A stretch of 23,164 bases of DNA. Origin: an uncultured Alphaproteobacteria bacterium. Lineage in GTDB: Bacteria > Pseudomonadota > Alphaproteobacteria > Rickettsiales > UBA1997. The translations under genes were made by a program, and so were the position numbers. Location of the stretch: positions 1-23,164 of the forward strand of contig CAINKA010000095.1 of the NCBI GenBank assembly GCA_903849835.1, given 5' to 3'. The notes beneath the pieces were generated by a model that ran no database searches, was not told where the DNA came from, and saw nothing but the letters and a program-made list of their open reading frames with translations. Below are positions 8,258 through 15,793 of this stretch, piece by piece (position 1 is the first letter of the stretch; the number at the start of each line of letters is the position of its first letter).

Positions 8258-8274
8258 CCAGCTGAAAAAGCTGG
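8258..8274 (+). terminator. Possible weak terminator hairpin after pstS
   Basis: CCAGCT/AGCTGG forms a perfect 6-bp stem with a 5-base loop, 50 bases after the pstS stop. No U-run follows, so termination is doubtful. Confidence 0.25.
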
Positions 8275-8276
8275 TC

Positions 8277-8350
8277 TGTCATGCTGAGCCTGTCGAAGCA
8301 TGATTCTAGGCACCGTGCCCAGAATCATGCTTCGACAATTCAGCATGACA
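8277..8350. repeat. Palindromic repeat, family A, copy 3
   Basis: Starts TGTCATGCTGAGCCTG and ends CAGCATGACA. The inner part also pairs (GATTCT with AGAATC, GGCAC with GTGCC), so almost the whole 74 bases can fold into one hairpin. A short gap (CAATTCAG in place of CAGGCTCAG) shortens the right arm. Confidence 0.9.
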
Positions 8351-8394
8351 CACTCGGTTTCTTGAATCAGTTTCAGTTTAGTCCTTTCAGAATT

Positions 8395-8421
8395 AGGAAC
8401 GAGGAATTAAGAATCGTTCCT
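8395..8421. repeat. Small hairpin upstream of uvrA
   Basis: AGGAACGA and TCGTTCCT form a perfect 8-bp stem with an 11-base loop, ending 25 bases before the uvrA start. It could be part of the uvrA leader or a remnant of another repeat. No SOS operator (CTGT-N8-ACAG or GTTC-N7-GTTC) is evident here. Confidence 0.5.
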
Positions 8422-8446
8422 CCTAACTCATTATTCACATTGTTTC

Positions 8447-11311
8447 ATGGAAGAAAAATTCATCAAAGTTACCGGCGCGAAAGAGCATAATTTAAAAAAT
8501 GTCAGCATTGAAATTCCTAAGAACCAACTCGTTGTTGTCACTGGTCTGAGCGGTTCAGGAAAATCTTCTTTGGTGTTTGACACGATTTATGCCGAAGGTC
8601 AGCGACGCTTTATTGAAAGCCTTTCCGCCTATGCTCGTCAGTTTTTAAATTTGCAAGATAAGCCGGATGTTGAATCGATTACGGGGCTTTCTCCTTCAAT
8701 CGCAATCGACCAAAAAACTACCTCGAGAAATCCGCGCTCAACCGTCGGAACTGTCACCGAAATTTACGATCACTTCCGTCTTTTATTCGCTCGAATTGGA
8801 GTTCCTTATTCTCCCGAAACCGGCAAGCCGATCGAGAGCCAGTCTGCTTCGGTGATGGTCGATAAAATTTCACAATTGCCAAAAAAAACGCGAATTTATT
8901 TGCTTGCTCCAATCGTGCGCGGACAAAAAGGTGAGTTTCGCAAAGAGATGATGAACGCGCGCAAGCAAGGTTTTCAGCGCATAAAAGTTGACGGAAAAGT
9001 TCACGATCTGAACGAAATTTTGCCGGTGATGGATAAAAATAAAAAACACAATATCGAAGTTATTGTTGATCGCGTTGTCATCGCAGAAGATCTCGGCAAC
9101 AGGCTTGCCGACTCGGTTGAAACCGCTTTAAAACTTTCTGAAGGTTTGATTTATGTTGAAATTGTTGGTCTGCCTGAAGACTCAAAATCTGCTCACAAAG
9201 TCGGAGATTTTTTAATTTTCAGCGAAAAATTTTCTTGCCCAGTTTCGGGTTTTACAATTTCTGAAATCGAGCCGCGACTCTTCTCCTTCAACTCTCCATT
9301 CGGTGCGTGCAAACATTGCGACGGACTCGGAACTGAACTTTATTTCAGTCAAGATTTAGTGGTTGAGGATGAAAATTTATCTCTGCGCCAAGGTGCAATT
9401 GCGGTTTGGCAAGGAGTGCAAGAACGCTTCTACCAGCAGGTTTTGCAGTCAATGTCACTGCATTACAATTTCAGCTTGGATGTTCCGTTTAAAAAACTTC
9501 CGGACGAAATTAAAAATAAAATTTTTTACGGAACGGGTGATGAAGAAGTCGAAATTAAAATCGAAGATGGGCTCAAGGCGATCAAGGTCAAAAAAGCTTT
9601 TGAAGGTGTCATTAACAGTTTGAAAAAAAGATTTTCGGAAAGTGAAAGCGAATCGATGCGTGATGAATTATCAAAATTTCAAACTTTAAAAACTTGTGAC
9701 AAGTGCTGCGGATACAGGCTCAACGAACAAGCATTGTCAGTAAAAATTTCTGGCATGCATGTTGGTGAAGTTAGCAAAATGTCAGTCGAAAGATCCGTCA
9801 CATGGTTCACCGAATTGCCGAAACATTTAACCTCGATGCAAAATCAAATTGCGGAAAGATTGCTCAAAGAAATCACGCGCCGCTTGGGTTTTTTGCGCAA
9901 TGTTGGTTTGGAATATCTCACGATAAATCGCGAATCCGGAACTTTGTCCGGAGGTGAAGCGCAAAGAATTCGTCTCGCTTCTCAAATCGGATCTGGTCTT
10001 TCCGGAGTTCTTTACGTGCTCGATGAGCCCTCTATTGGCCTGCATCAATCGGATAATAACAAACTCATCACCACGTTGAAAAATTTGCGCGATCTCGGAA
10101 ATTCTGTGATCGTTGTTGAGCATGATGAAGAGATGATGCGTGAAGCGGAATATCTCATCGATGTTGGTCCGGGTGCCGGAATTCACGGCGGTGAAATTAT
10201 TTCTGCAGGCCTGCCGAAGGACGTAATCAACGATCCAAACAGCATTACCGGCCAATATCTCAGTGGAAAAAAACAAATCGAAATGCCGAAAAAGCGTCGC
10301 AAAATTGATCCGAAAAAAATGATCACGCTGAAAGGTGCGACGGTGAATAATCTAAAAAATCTCACGCTAAATCTGCCGCTGAAAATTTTTGCTGCAGTCT
10401 CCGGGATCTCTGGTGGCGGCAAGTCGAGCCTGATCATCAAAACGCTTTATCCCGCTTTGAATAAAATTTTGAACAAAACAAAAGTTGTTCCGGGGCCTTA
10501 CGAATCAATCTCGGGGCATCACTTCATCGATAAAATTATTGAAATCGATCAGTCGCCGATCGGTCGCACACCTCGTTCCAACCCTTGCACTTACGTCGGC
10601 GCTTTCACCTTCATTCGCGAATTTTTTACCAATTTGCCGGAATCAAAATCGCGCGGTTACAAGGTCGGAAGATTTTCTTTCAACGTCAAAGGTGGTCGCT
10701 GCGAAACTTGCCAAGGCGATGGCTTGATAAAAATCGAAATGCATTTTTTGCCAGATGTTTACGTCAAGTGCGAAACCTGTAACGGCAAGCGTTACAACCG
10801 CGAAACGCTCGAAATAAAATATAAAAATAAATCCATTTCCGACATTTTGGAAATGACGGTTGAAGATGCCGCGGAGTTTTTTTCAAGCATGCCCTACATC
10901 AACGAAAAATTTAAATCTCTCTGCGATGTCGGACTAGGCTACATCAAGATCGGACAAAGCGCCACGACACTTTCTGGCGGTGAAGCTCAACGCATAAAAC
11001 TAGCAAAAGAATTAAGTCGCAAAGCAACAGGTGATACTTTGTATATACTCGACGAGCCCACAACTGGGCTGCATTTTGAGGATATCAGCAAATTGCTAAA
11101 AGTGCTGCATAAGTTGGTTGATTCCGGAAATTCAATTCTCGTGATTGAGCATAATCTCGATGTTCTAAAGACGGCAGATCACATCATCGACATCGGCCCA
11201 TGCGGCGGTGAAAAAGGCGGCTATATCGTCGCCGAAGGTACTCCCGAAGAAATCGTAAAAAATAAAAAATCGGTGACGGGGGAGTATTTGAAGAAGGTTT
11301 TGAAGAATTGA
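8447..11311 (+). CDS. uvrA: Excinuclease ABC subunit A
   Basis: DNA damage sensor of nucleotide excision repair; its dimer loads UvrB at lesions. At 954 residues it is full length. It has two ABC ATPase modules: Walker A GLSGSGKS (33-40) and GISGGGKS (about 651-658), and signature LSGGEAQRI (about 500 and 842) with DEPSIGL and DEPTTGL Walker B regions. Zinc-binding Cys pairs are seen at CKHCDGLG, CDKCCGYR and the C-terminal CETCQGDG/CETCNGKR. The first half of one Cys pair reads CPVSGF, with Ser for the second Cys, a change I recall as common in alphaproteobacterial UvrA. The ATG at 8447 gives the standard N-terminus (MEEKFIKVTGAKEHNLKN). No good Shine-Dalgarno precedes it. It is the only uvr gene in the window. 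Confidence 0.98.
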   Translation: MEEKFIKVTGAKEHNLKNVSIEIPKNQLVVVTGLSGSGKSSLVFDTIYAEGQRRFIESLSAYARQFLNLQDKPDVESITGLSPSIAIDQKTTSRNPRSTVGTVTEIYDHFRLLFARIGVPYSPETGKPIESQSASVMVDKISQLPKKTRIYLLAPIVRGQKGEFRKEMMNARKQGFQRIKVDGKVHDLNEILPVMDKNKKHNIEVIVDRVVIAEDLGNRLADSVETALKLSEGLIYVEIVGLPEDSKSAHKVGDFLIFSEKFSCPVSGFTISEIEPRLFSFNSPFGACKHCDGLGTELYFSQDLVVEDENLSLRQGAIAVWQGVQERFYQQVLQSMSLHYNFSLDVPFKKLPDEIKNKIFYGTGDEEVEIKIEDGLKAIKVKKAFEGVINSLKKRFSESESESMRDELSKFQTLKTCDKCCGYRLNEQALSVKISGMHVGEVSKMSVERSVTWFTELPKHLTSMQNQIAERLLKEITRRLGFLRNVGLEYLTINRESGTLSGGEAQRIRLASQIGSGLSGVLYVLDEPSIGLHQSDNNKLITTLKNLRDLGNSVIVVEHDEEMMREAEYLIDVGPGAGIHGGEIISAGLPKDVINDPNSITGQYLSGKKQIEMPKKRRKIDPKKMITLKGATVNNLKNLTLNLPLKIFAAVSGISGGGKSSLIIKTLYPALNKILNKTKVVPGPYESISGHHFIDKIIEIDQSPIGRTPRSNPCTYVGAFTFIREFFTNLPESKSRGYKVGRFSFNVKGGRCETCQGDGLIKIEMHFLPDVYVKCETCNGKRYNRETLEIKYKNKSISDILEMTVEDAAEFFSSMPYINEKFKSLCDVGLGYIKIGQSATTLSGGEAQRIKLAKELSRKATGDTLYILDEPTTGLHFEDISKLLKVLHKLVDSGNSILVIEHNLDVLKTADHIIDIGPCGGEKGGYIVAEGTPEEIVKNKKSVTGEYLKKVLKN

Positions 11312-11318
11312 GGGGGGA

Positions 11319-11408
11319 GGATTTTAGATTTTAGATTTAGGATTTTAGATTTTAGATTTGGAAATTGTGAGTAAGAAAGATCCTAAATCTTAAATTTAAA
11401 TCTAAAAT
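11319..11408. repeat. A/T-rich tandem and inverted repeat between uvrA and ispA
   Basis: A 21-base unit beginning GGATTTTAGATTTTAGATTT occurs twice in tandem (11319-11339, 11340-11360). A complementary stretch built of AAATCTAAAAT and CCTAAATCT follows at 11380-11408 and reaches to within two bases of the ispA ATG. A long imperfect hairpin would hide the ispA start region in mRNA. Confidence 0.75.
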
Positions 11409-11409
11409 T

Positions 11410-12297
11410 ATGCCCATCCAATCTTCCCTCCAAACCTGCGCTCTCCTAGTTCAAAAACGCATCTCCGATTTATTGCCGGAAGAATTTTCTGACTCGAAAT
11501 TGGTGGAGGCGATGCGTTATTCCGTTTTGTCGGAAGGAAAAAGAATCCGTCCATTTCTGGTGATTACTTCTGCGCAAATTTTTGGCATCAAGCCTCTCGC
11601 GGCTCTAAACGTTGCAGCGGCGATGGAATTCATCCATTGCTATTCTTTGATCCATGATGATTTGCCAGCGATGGATGATGATGACATCAGGCGCGGCAAG
11701 CCAACTTGTCACAAAAAATTTGATGAAGCGACAGCGATTTTGGCTGGAGATTCTTTACTGACTTACGCTTTTGAAGTGCTCTCTGACCCCACTACGCACA
11801 AGGATTCCACCGTTCGTTGTGAGTTGATCAAAACCATTTCCAAAGCATCTGGATTCAAAGGAATGGCGGGAGGGCAAATGATGGATTTAGAAAATGCGCA
11901 TCAAAAAATTTCCAACGAAGAGCTGGCAAAATTGCATCGTTTAAAAACCGGAGAGCTTTTCATGGCCTCGGCTGAAGCTGGTGCAATTCTTGGTCGGTCT
12001 GGGGAAAAAGAACGCAGCGCTTTGCGTCACTATGCCAATGATTTGGGCTTAGCTTTTCAAATCAAAGATGACATTTTGGATCATTGCGGAGTCAGTGTTG
12101 GCAAGGTTGAAATTGATGAAGCCGTCCACAAAAAACCAAAAGAAAATGCCAGTATTGTCGATGTTGTCGGATTAGAAAATGCGCAGAAGCAACTTGATTT
12201 ACTGAAAGAACAATCCGTTTCCCACCTCAAAATTTTTGGAGATAAAGCTGAGCTGCTGGTTGAGCTGGCGGATTTTGTGGTGACGAGGGAGAGATGA
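11410..12297 (+). CDS. ispA: Polyprenyl synthetase, probable farnesyl (or geranylgeranyl) diphosphate synthase
   Basis: Head-to-tail prenyltransferase that condenses isopentenyl diphosphate with allylic diphosphates, feeding undecaprenyl phosphate and quinone synthesis. The 295-residue length and the first aspartate-rich motif DDLPAMDDDDIRRG (about 83-96) fit the bacterial IspA class, which has two extra residues in this motif. The second motif is QIKDDILD (about 217-224). GKRIRP (about 39-44) and the YSLIHDDL context are also typical. Product length cannot be fixed by eye; the residues before the first motif, FIHCYSLIHDD, suit a C15 or C20 product. No dxs or xseB, frequent partners, is adjacent. 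The start codon lies right behind the A/T-rich hairpin region and has no clear ribosome binding site. Confidence 0.92.
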   Translation: MPIQSSLQTCALLVQKRISDLLPEEFSDSKLVEAMRYSVLSEGKRIRPFLVITSAQIFGIKPLAALNVAAAMEFIHCYSLIHDDLPAMDDDDIRRGKPTCHKKFDEATAILAGDSLLTYAFEVLSDPTTHKDSTVRCELIKTISKASGFKGMAGGQMMDLENAHQKISNEELAKLHRLKTGELFMASAEAGAILGRSGEKERSALRHYANDLGLAFQIKDDILDHCGVSVGKVEIDEAVHKKPKENASIVDVVGLENAQKQLDLLKEQSVSHLKIFGDKAELLVELADFVVTRER

Positions 12298-12306
12298 GAG
12301 TTGCAC

Positions 12307-12381
12307 TGTCATGCTGAGCTTGTCGAAGCATGATTCTGAGCACCGTGGTTTGAATCATGCTTCGACAAGCTCAGCATGACA
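12307..12381. repeat. Palindromic repeat, family A, copy 4
   Basis: Starts TGTCATGCTGAGCTTG and ends CAAGCTCAGCATGACA, with almost perfect 27-base arms. It begins 9 bases after the ispA stop. Its right arm forms the end of the converging 71-codon gene, providing Ser-Cys-stop. Confidence 0.92.
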
Positions 12382-12586
12382 TTGGGCTTTTCTTCATCTT
12401 CCCCAAATTCCCCCGAATCCTCTCCACCCGTTTCTTAATCTCTTTTCCAACTCTCGGATCAATCGCGGAAATTTTTATGTGGGAGAAATCTGTCAATTTG
12501 GCTTTGGGATTGATTGTGGCACCGATTTTGATTTCAACATTCGGATCAATAAAATCATCAAATTCGATCAGGGATTTTTTCAGCAT
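12371..12586 (-). CDS. Small hypothetical protein, 71 residues
   Basis: I do not recognise this protein. It is charged, with no membrane segment or signal peptide. An acidic N-terminal part (LIEFDDFIDPNVEIKIGA) is followed by a Lys/Arg-rich C-terminal half (GKEIKKRVERIRGNLGKMKK). The start ATG overlaps the PerM stop (TAATG on the minus strand), which favours a real, translationally coupled third gene of the DUF2066-PerM operon. The last residues, Met-Ser-Cys, and the stop come from the right arm of a family A palindrome, so the original C-terminus may have been replaced. The basic tail could suggest nucleic acid binding, but nothing more can be said. Confidence 0.6.
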   Translation of the reverse strand: MLKKSLIEFDDFIDPNVEIKIGATINPKAKLTDFSHIKISAIDPRVGKEIKKRVERIRGNLGKMKKSPMSC

Positions 12587-13641
12587 TAGGTAAAACGTTT
12601 TTTATATTCCAAAGCGAGATGCTTGATGATGACGCCGCAAATTGCGGTGAGTGGAACTGCGATTAAAACCCCGATGAAGCCGAAAAGTGCACCGAAAATA
12701 AAGAGGCCGAAGATGATCCAGACGGGATGTAATCCAATTTTTGATCCGATTAATTTTGGCGTGAGAAAGTTTGATTCGATGAGTTGTCCAAAGATGAAAA
12801 CCAGTGAAACTTGCATGATGTGGCCAACATCGAATCCCCATTGAAACAAGGCCACGACGATTGCGGAAGTGACTCCACAAATCATTCCGACAAAAGGAAT
12901 GAAAGAAAATAATCCGGTTAAAAATCCGATTAAAAATCCAAAATTCAAATCAGTAAAACTTAACAAACTGGAATAAATTATTCCGAGGATGAAGCAAACA
13001 TTGAACTGTCCGCGAACATAGCCAGACAAGGTTTTATCGATGTCTTTAGCAATTTTTTTTGTCGATGCAGAAAATTTCTTCGGAAGATAAGCACTAATTT
13101 TTTCGATCAAAATATCCCAATCTTTTAGCAGATAAAAAACCAAAATCGGAGTGATGAAAATCAGCGATAAAATATTGATGAAAGTGAAAGAAGAACTAAT
13201 CGCGCCACCGAAAAAATTTTTTGAAAAATCTGCGAATTTTGTGGTGAACTCTTGATTTTGTGCGAGATGTGAGAAAGTGCCGTCAAGCTTGAAACCTAGC
13301 TGGTTGAGAATGGCGACAGTTTTTGGATAAAAATCTGAAGTGATGGTTTTGAAATAGGTTGGCAAAGCGATGATTAAATCTGCAAATTGCGCGTAAATTA
13401 TTGGAAGCAAAACAGAGCAAAGTCCTGCGAGTGAGGCGAGAAATAATCCCAAAACTAATGAAGTTGCGAAGAGGCGAGAAAGTTTAAATTTTTTCTGAAG
13501 AAAATCGACTAGAGGGTCTAAGAAATAAGCGATAATCATCGAGCAAACAAACGGCGCTAGCACTGATTTTACTAGGTAAGTCAGCCAAAAAAATCCCGCG
13601 AAAGCGAGAATAGAAAAAAGTATTTTATCTTTTGGTTTCAT
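12586..13641 (-). CDS. AI-2E family transporter / PerM-like permease
   Basis: Polytopic inner membrane protein of the AI-2 exporter (TqsA/PerM) superfamily, 351 residues. Hydrophobic segments lie near 9-50 and 62-85, around 150-172, and in a C-terminal group between about 210 and 340. The family's conserved features are visible: PFVCSMIIAYFLDPLVDFL at the N-terminal end, then FIPFVGMICGVTSAIVVALFQWG and GSKIGLHPVWIIFGLFIFGALFGFIG in the C-terminal half. The transported substrate is unknown; in alphaproteobacteria the gene is found in just this position beside DUF2066 and purM. It follows the DUF2066 gene after 6 bases and overlaps the next small gene by one base. Confidence 0.88.
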   Translation of the reverse strand: MKPKDKILFSILAFAGFFWLTYLVKSVLAPFVCSMIIAYFLDPLVDFLQKKFKLSRLFATSLVLGLFLASLAGLCSVLLPIIYAQFADLIIALPTYFKTITSDFYPKTVAILNQLGFKLDGTFSHLAQNQEFTTKFADFSKNFFGGAISSSFTFINILSLIFITPILVFYLLKDWDILIEKISAYLPKKFSASTKKIAKDIDKTLSGYVRGQFNVCFILGIIYSSLLSFTDLNFGFLIGFLTGLFSFIPFVGMICGVTSAIVVALFQWGFDVGHIMQVSLVFIFGQLIESNFLTPKLIGSKIGLHPVWIIFGLFIFGALFGFIGVLIAVPLTAICGVIIKHLALEYKKRFT

Positions 13642-13647
13642 GAAATT

Positions 13648-14709
13648 TTAGTTGGTATCCAGTTTGTAAAAATTTTCAGATTTTTTATCCAAAGGAAGTC
13701 CAATTTTAGCAAATGCTTCGTCGATTTCAGCTTTGCCATTTACGTAATTGACGGAAATTAAAACATAATCGCGGGAAATTGATTCGGTGTTGAGCTGGCT
13801 CACAAAGCCGCTGCTCTCGATTTTATTTTTGATCATCAACCAATTTCCGAGGCTTGAAATCGGAATGCCGATGTGAATTAAGCCTGAAGTTAAAATTTTA
13901 TTTTCGGAAGTTTGCGCAGTGAGAAGATATTCGATGGTTTTGATTGCGACCTTGTCCATCAAGTCTTCGCGATCCAAGCGATCAACATTTACGAAGCCAA
14001 GTTTGAATATTTTTTTCTGTAATTTTCTGATGTAAGTGACGCTGACTGTAACTTTATTTTCAATTTCATCGTAATTGAAAAACAGCGTGTAAGCTGCGCC
14101 AGCGTTGTATCGGCTGAGCATTGGTTCAAGCCCAAGATAATCAACAAGTTCAACATTGTTGCGATTTAAAACCGCAAGATTTGCAACATCTGCTTGCGGA
14201 ATGATGAATTTTTCTCGCGCTTTTTTGCTTAAATTTTTCTCGATTGCTGTTTTCCAGTGATTTTCTTCTTCCCACAAAATTGGTTTGCGTTTCACGATTT
14301 CGGCTGGAATCAGCAAATAAATTTCTTCCTTTTTTTCTTCGATTTTATTGATGGTTTTTTGTGCTAAAATATGCTCAACAAAATCCTTGGCGAACATGAT
14401 GTTGAAGGTGGCGGAATAGTTGTTCCCAGCGATTTTTTCTTCTTCAATTTGCTCGGAACGAACCATGTCGGAAATTTCGTCATCAGCGATGTTGTCAGCG
14501 AGATTTGTCCGAAGGCTAAGGCGAGTTAACAGAATTAAAAATGCATCTCTGCGAGCGGTTGCAACCGCAACAACTCTGGCTGCGCTAGGTGTTTTATTTG
14601 TGATGCTAACAACAACATCTTCGACGAGGTAAGTGCTATTATCGTCTGCGTAAGAGAGGCTTGCAGCTGCAAAAAAAAGCAGGGAAAAAAATGAAAAAAT
14701 TCTCGACAT
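13648..14709 (-). CDS. DUF2066 domain-containing exported protein
   Basis: The 353-residue protein has a clear Sec signal peptide (about 1-21, ending LSYA-DD), so it is periplasmic or envelope-associated. The start YLVEDVVVSITNKTPSAARVVAVATARRDAFLILLTRL matches the DUF2066 family, proteins of unknown function encoded beside purM and perM in many proteobacteria. There is one long domain and no catalytic motif that I can name. It is the first gene of a three-gene minus-strand operon and is divergent from purM across 91 bases, so the two probably share a regulatory region. Confidence 0.85.
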   Translation of the reverse strand: MSRIFSFFSLLFFAAASLSYADDNSTYLVEDVVVSITNKTPSAARVVAVATARRDAFLILLTRLSLRTNLADNIADDEISDMVRSEQIEEEKIAGNNYSATFNIMFAKDFVEHILAQKTINKIEEKKEEIYLLIPAEIVKRKPILWEEENHWKTAIEKNLSKKAREKFIIPQADVANLAVLNRNNVELVDYLGLEPMLSRYNAGAAYTLFFNYDEIENKVTVSVTYIRKLQKKIFKLGFVNVDRLDREDLMDKVAIKTIEYLLTAQTSENKILTSGLIHIGIPISSLGNWLMIKNKIESSGFVSQLNTESISRDYVLISVNYVNGKAEIDEAFAKIGLPLDKKSENFYKLDTN

Positions 14710-14718
14710 GTCGGAAAT

Positions 14719-14747
14719 TTGATTGAAAATTTAAAGCAAGATAAAGT
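14719..14747 (+). promoter_or_regulatory. Candidate sigma-70 promoter for purM
   Basis: TTGATT (14719-14724) and TAAAGT (14742-14747) are 17 bases apart, each matching four of six consensus positions. They lie about 55 bases before the purM ATG in the divergent spacer. This was found by eye only. Confidence 0.3.
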
Positions 14748-14800
14748 CTCGTGAAGGCGCATCAGATAAGATTTCCATCAAGTTTTAAATCACAAGAAAA

Positions 14801-15793
14801 ATGTCCCTAAATTACAAACAATCCGGCGTCGATATCGATGCCGGAAATGAACTCGTCAATCGCATAAAACCTTTCGCAAAAGCAACAAAAAGAATCGGTG
14901 CAGATTCCGATCTCGGAGGTTTTGGTGCGCTCTTCGATTTAAAAAAATGCAATTTCAAAGATCCGGTTTTGGTTTCTTCAACTGACGGCGTCGGCACAAA
15001 ATTGAAGGTCGCAATTGAAGTTGGAAATCATGACACAATCGGAATTGATCTTGTCGCGATGTCAGTGAATGACCTTGTGGTTCAAGGCGCCGAGCCACTT
15101 TTCTTTTTGGATTATTTTGCCTGTTCGAAGTTAGAAGTTGAAGTTGCGGCGCAAGTCATCAAAGGAATCGCAGATGGCTGCAAGCAAGCGGGCTGTGCTC
15201 TAATCGGTGGTGAAACTGCTGAAATGCCGGGGATGTATTCAGCCGGAGATTACGATCTAGCTGGCTTCGCCGTTGGCGCCGTTGAGCGCGATCAAATTCT
15301 TCCGCGTGAAACAAAAGTGGGTGACGTCTTGATTGGCCTAGCTTCAAGCGGTGTTCACTCGAATGGCTATTCTCTCGCCAGATTCATTTTGGAAAAAAAT
15401 AATCTAAAATTTTCCGACAAATTTTCCGAAAAAAAATCGATTGGTGAAGAGCTGCTAACACCAACAAAAATTTACGTAAAATCCTGTTTAGAAGTCCTCA
15501 AAACCAACAAAATCAAGGCTTTGTCACACATCACTGGCGGCGGGCTAACCGAAAATCTTCCGCGAGTTTTAAGCAAAAACACCACGCCAAAAATCGATTT
15601 CAAATCTTGGAACCGTCCCGAAATTTTCAACTTCCTCCAAAAGCTCGGAAATGTTTCTGACGAAGAAATGCAACGCACTTTCAATTGCGGCATTGGCATG
15701 GTTTTGGTGGTTGAGAAAAGTGATGTCGATGAAGTGAAAAATATTTTACAAAAATCCGGCGAAGAAGTTTTTGTGATCGGAGAATTGGCATGA
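14801..15793 (+). CDS. purM: Phosphoribosylformylglycinamidine cyclo-ligase (AIR synthetase)
   Basis: Converts FGAM and ATP to aminoimidazole ribotide in purine synthesis, in the cytoplasm. At 330 residues it is slightly shorter than usual (about 345). Family motifs are YKQSGVDIDAGNELV at the start, GFGALFDL, STDGVGTKLKVA (about 64-75), GIDLVAMSVNDLVVQGAEPLFFLDYFA, ALIGGETAEMPGMY, GLASSGVHSNGYSLAR, HITGGGLTENLPR and FNCGIGMVLVV. In most alphaproteobacteria purN follows; here the stop overlaps (ATGA) an IleRS C-terminal fragment instead. The GGAG near the end of purM can act as ribosome binding site for that fragment. Confidence 0.97.
   Translation: MSLNYKQSGVDIDAGNELVNRIKPFAKATKRIGADSDLGGFGALFDLKKCNFKDPVLVSSTDGVGTKLKVAIEVGNHDTIGIDLVAMSVNDLVVQGAEPLFFLDYFACSKLEVEVAAQVIKGIADGCKQAGCALIGGETAEMPGMYSAGDYDLAGFAVGAVERDQILPRETKVGDVLIGLASSGVHSNGYSLARFILEKNNLKFSDKFSEKKSIGEELLTPTKIYVKSCLEVLKTNKIKALSHITGGGLTENLPRVLSKNTTPKIDFKSWNRPEIFNFLQKLGNVSDEEMQRTFNCGIGMVLVVEKSDVDEVKNILQKSGEEVFVIGELA

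Larger units (their letters stand above)
8225..8380. repeat. Direct repeats flanking a family A palindrome
   Basis: GTTTCTTGAATCAAG with TTTTAGTTTA (8225-8249) and GTTTCTTGAATCAG with TTTCAGTTTA (8357-8380) are imperfect direct copies of about 24 bases. They bracket the palindrome at 8277-8350. Confidence 0.7.

Noticed and set aside
8281..8490. 69-codon open frame before uvrA
   Set aside because: It is mostly the family A palindrome and overlaps the uvrA start in another frame.
9236..9330. Missing zinc-finger Cys in UvrA (CPVSGF) as a defect
   Set aside because: From memory the same Ser is common in alphaproteobacterial UvrA proteins, so it is not unusual.
9827..10276. 149-codon frame on the minus strand inside uvrA
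   Set aside because: Antisense to a conserved ABC module, with no recognisable motif.
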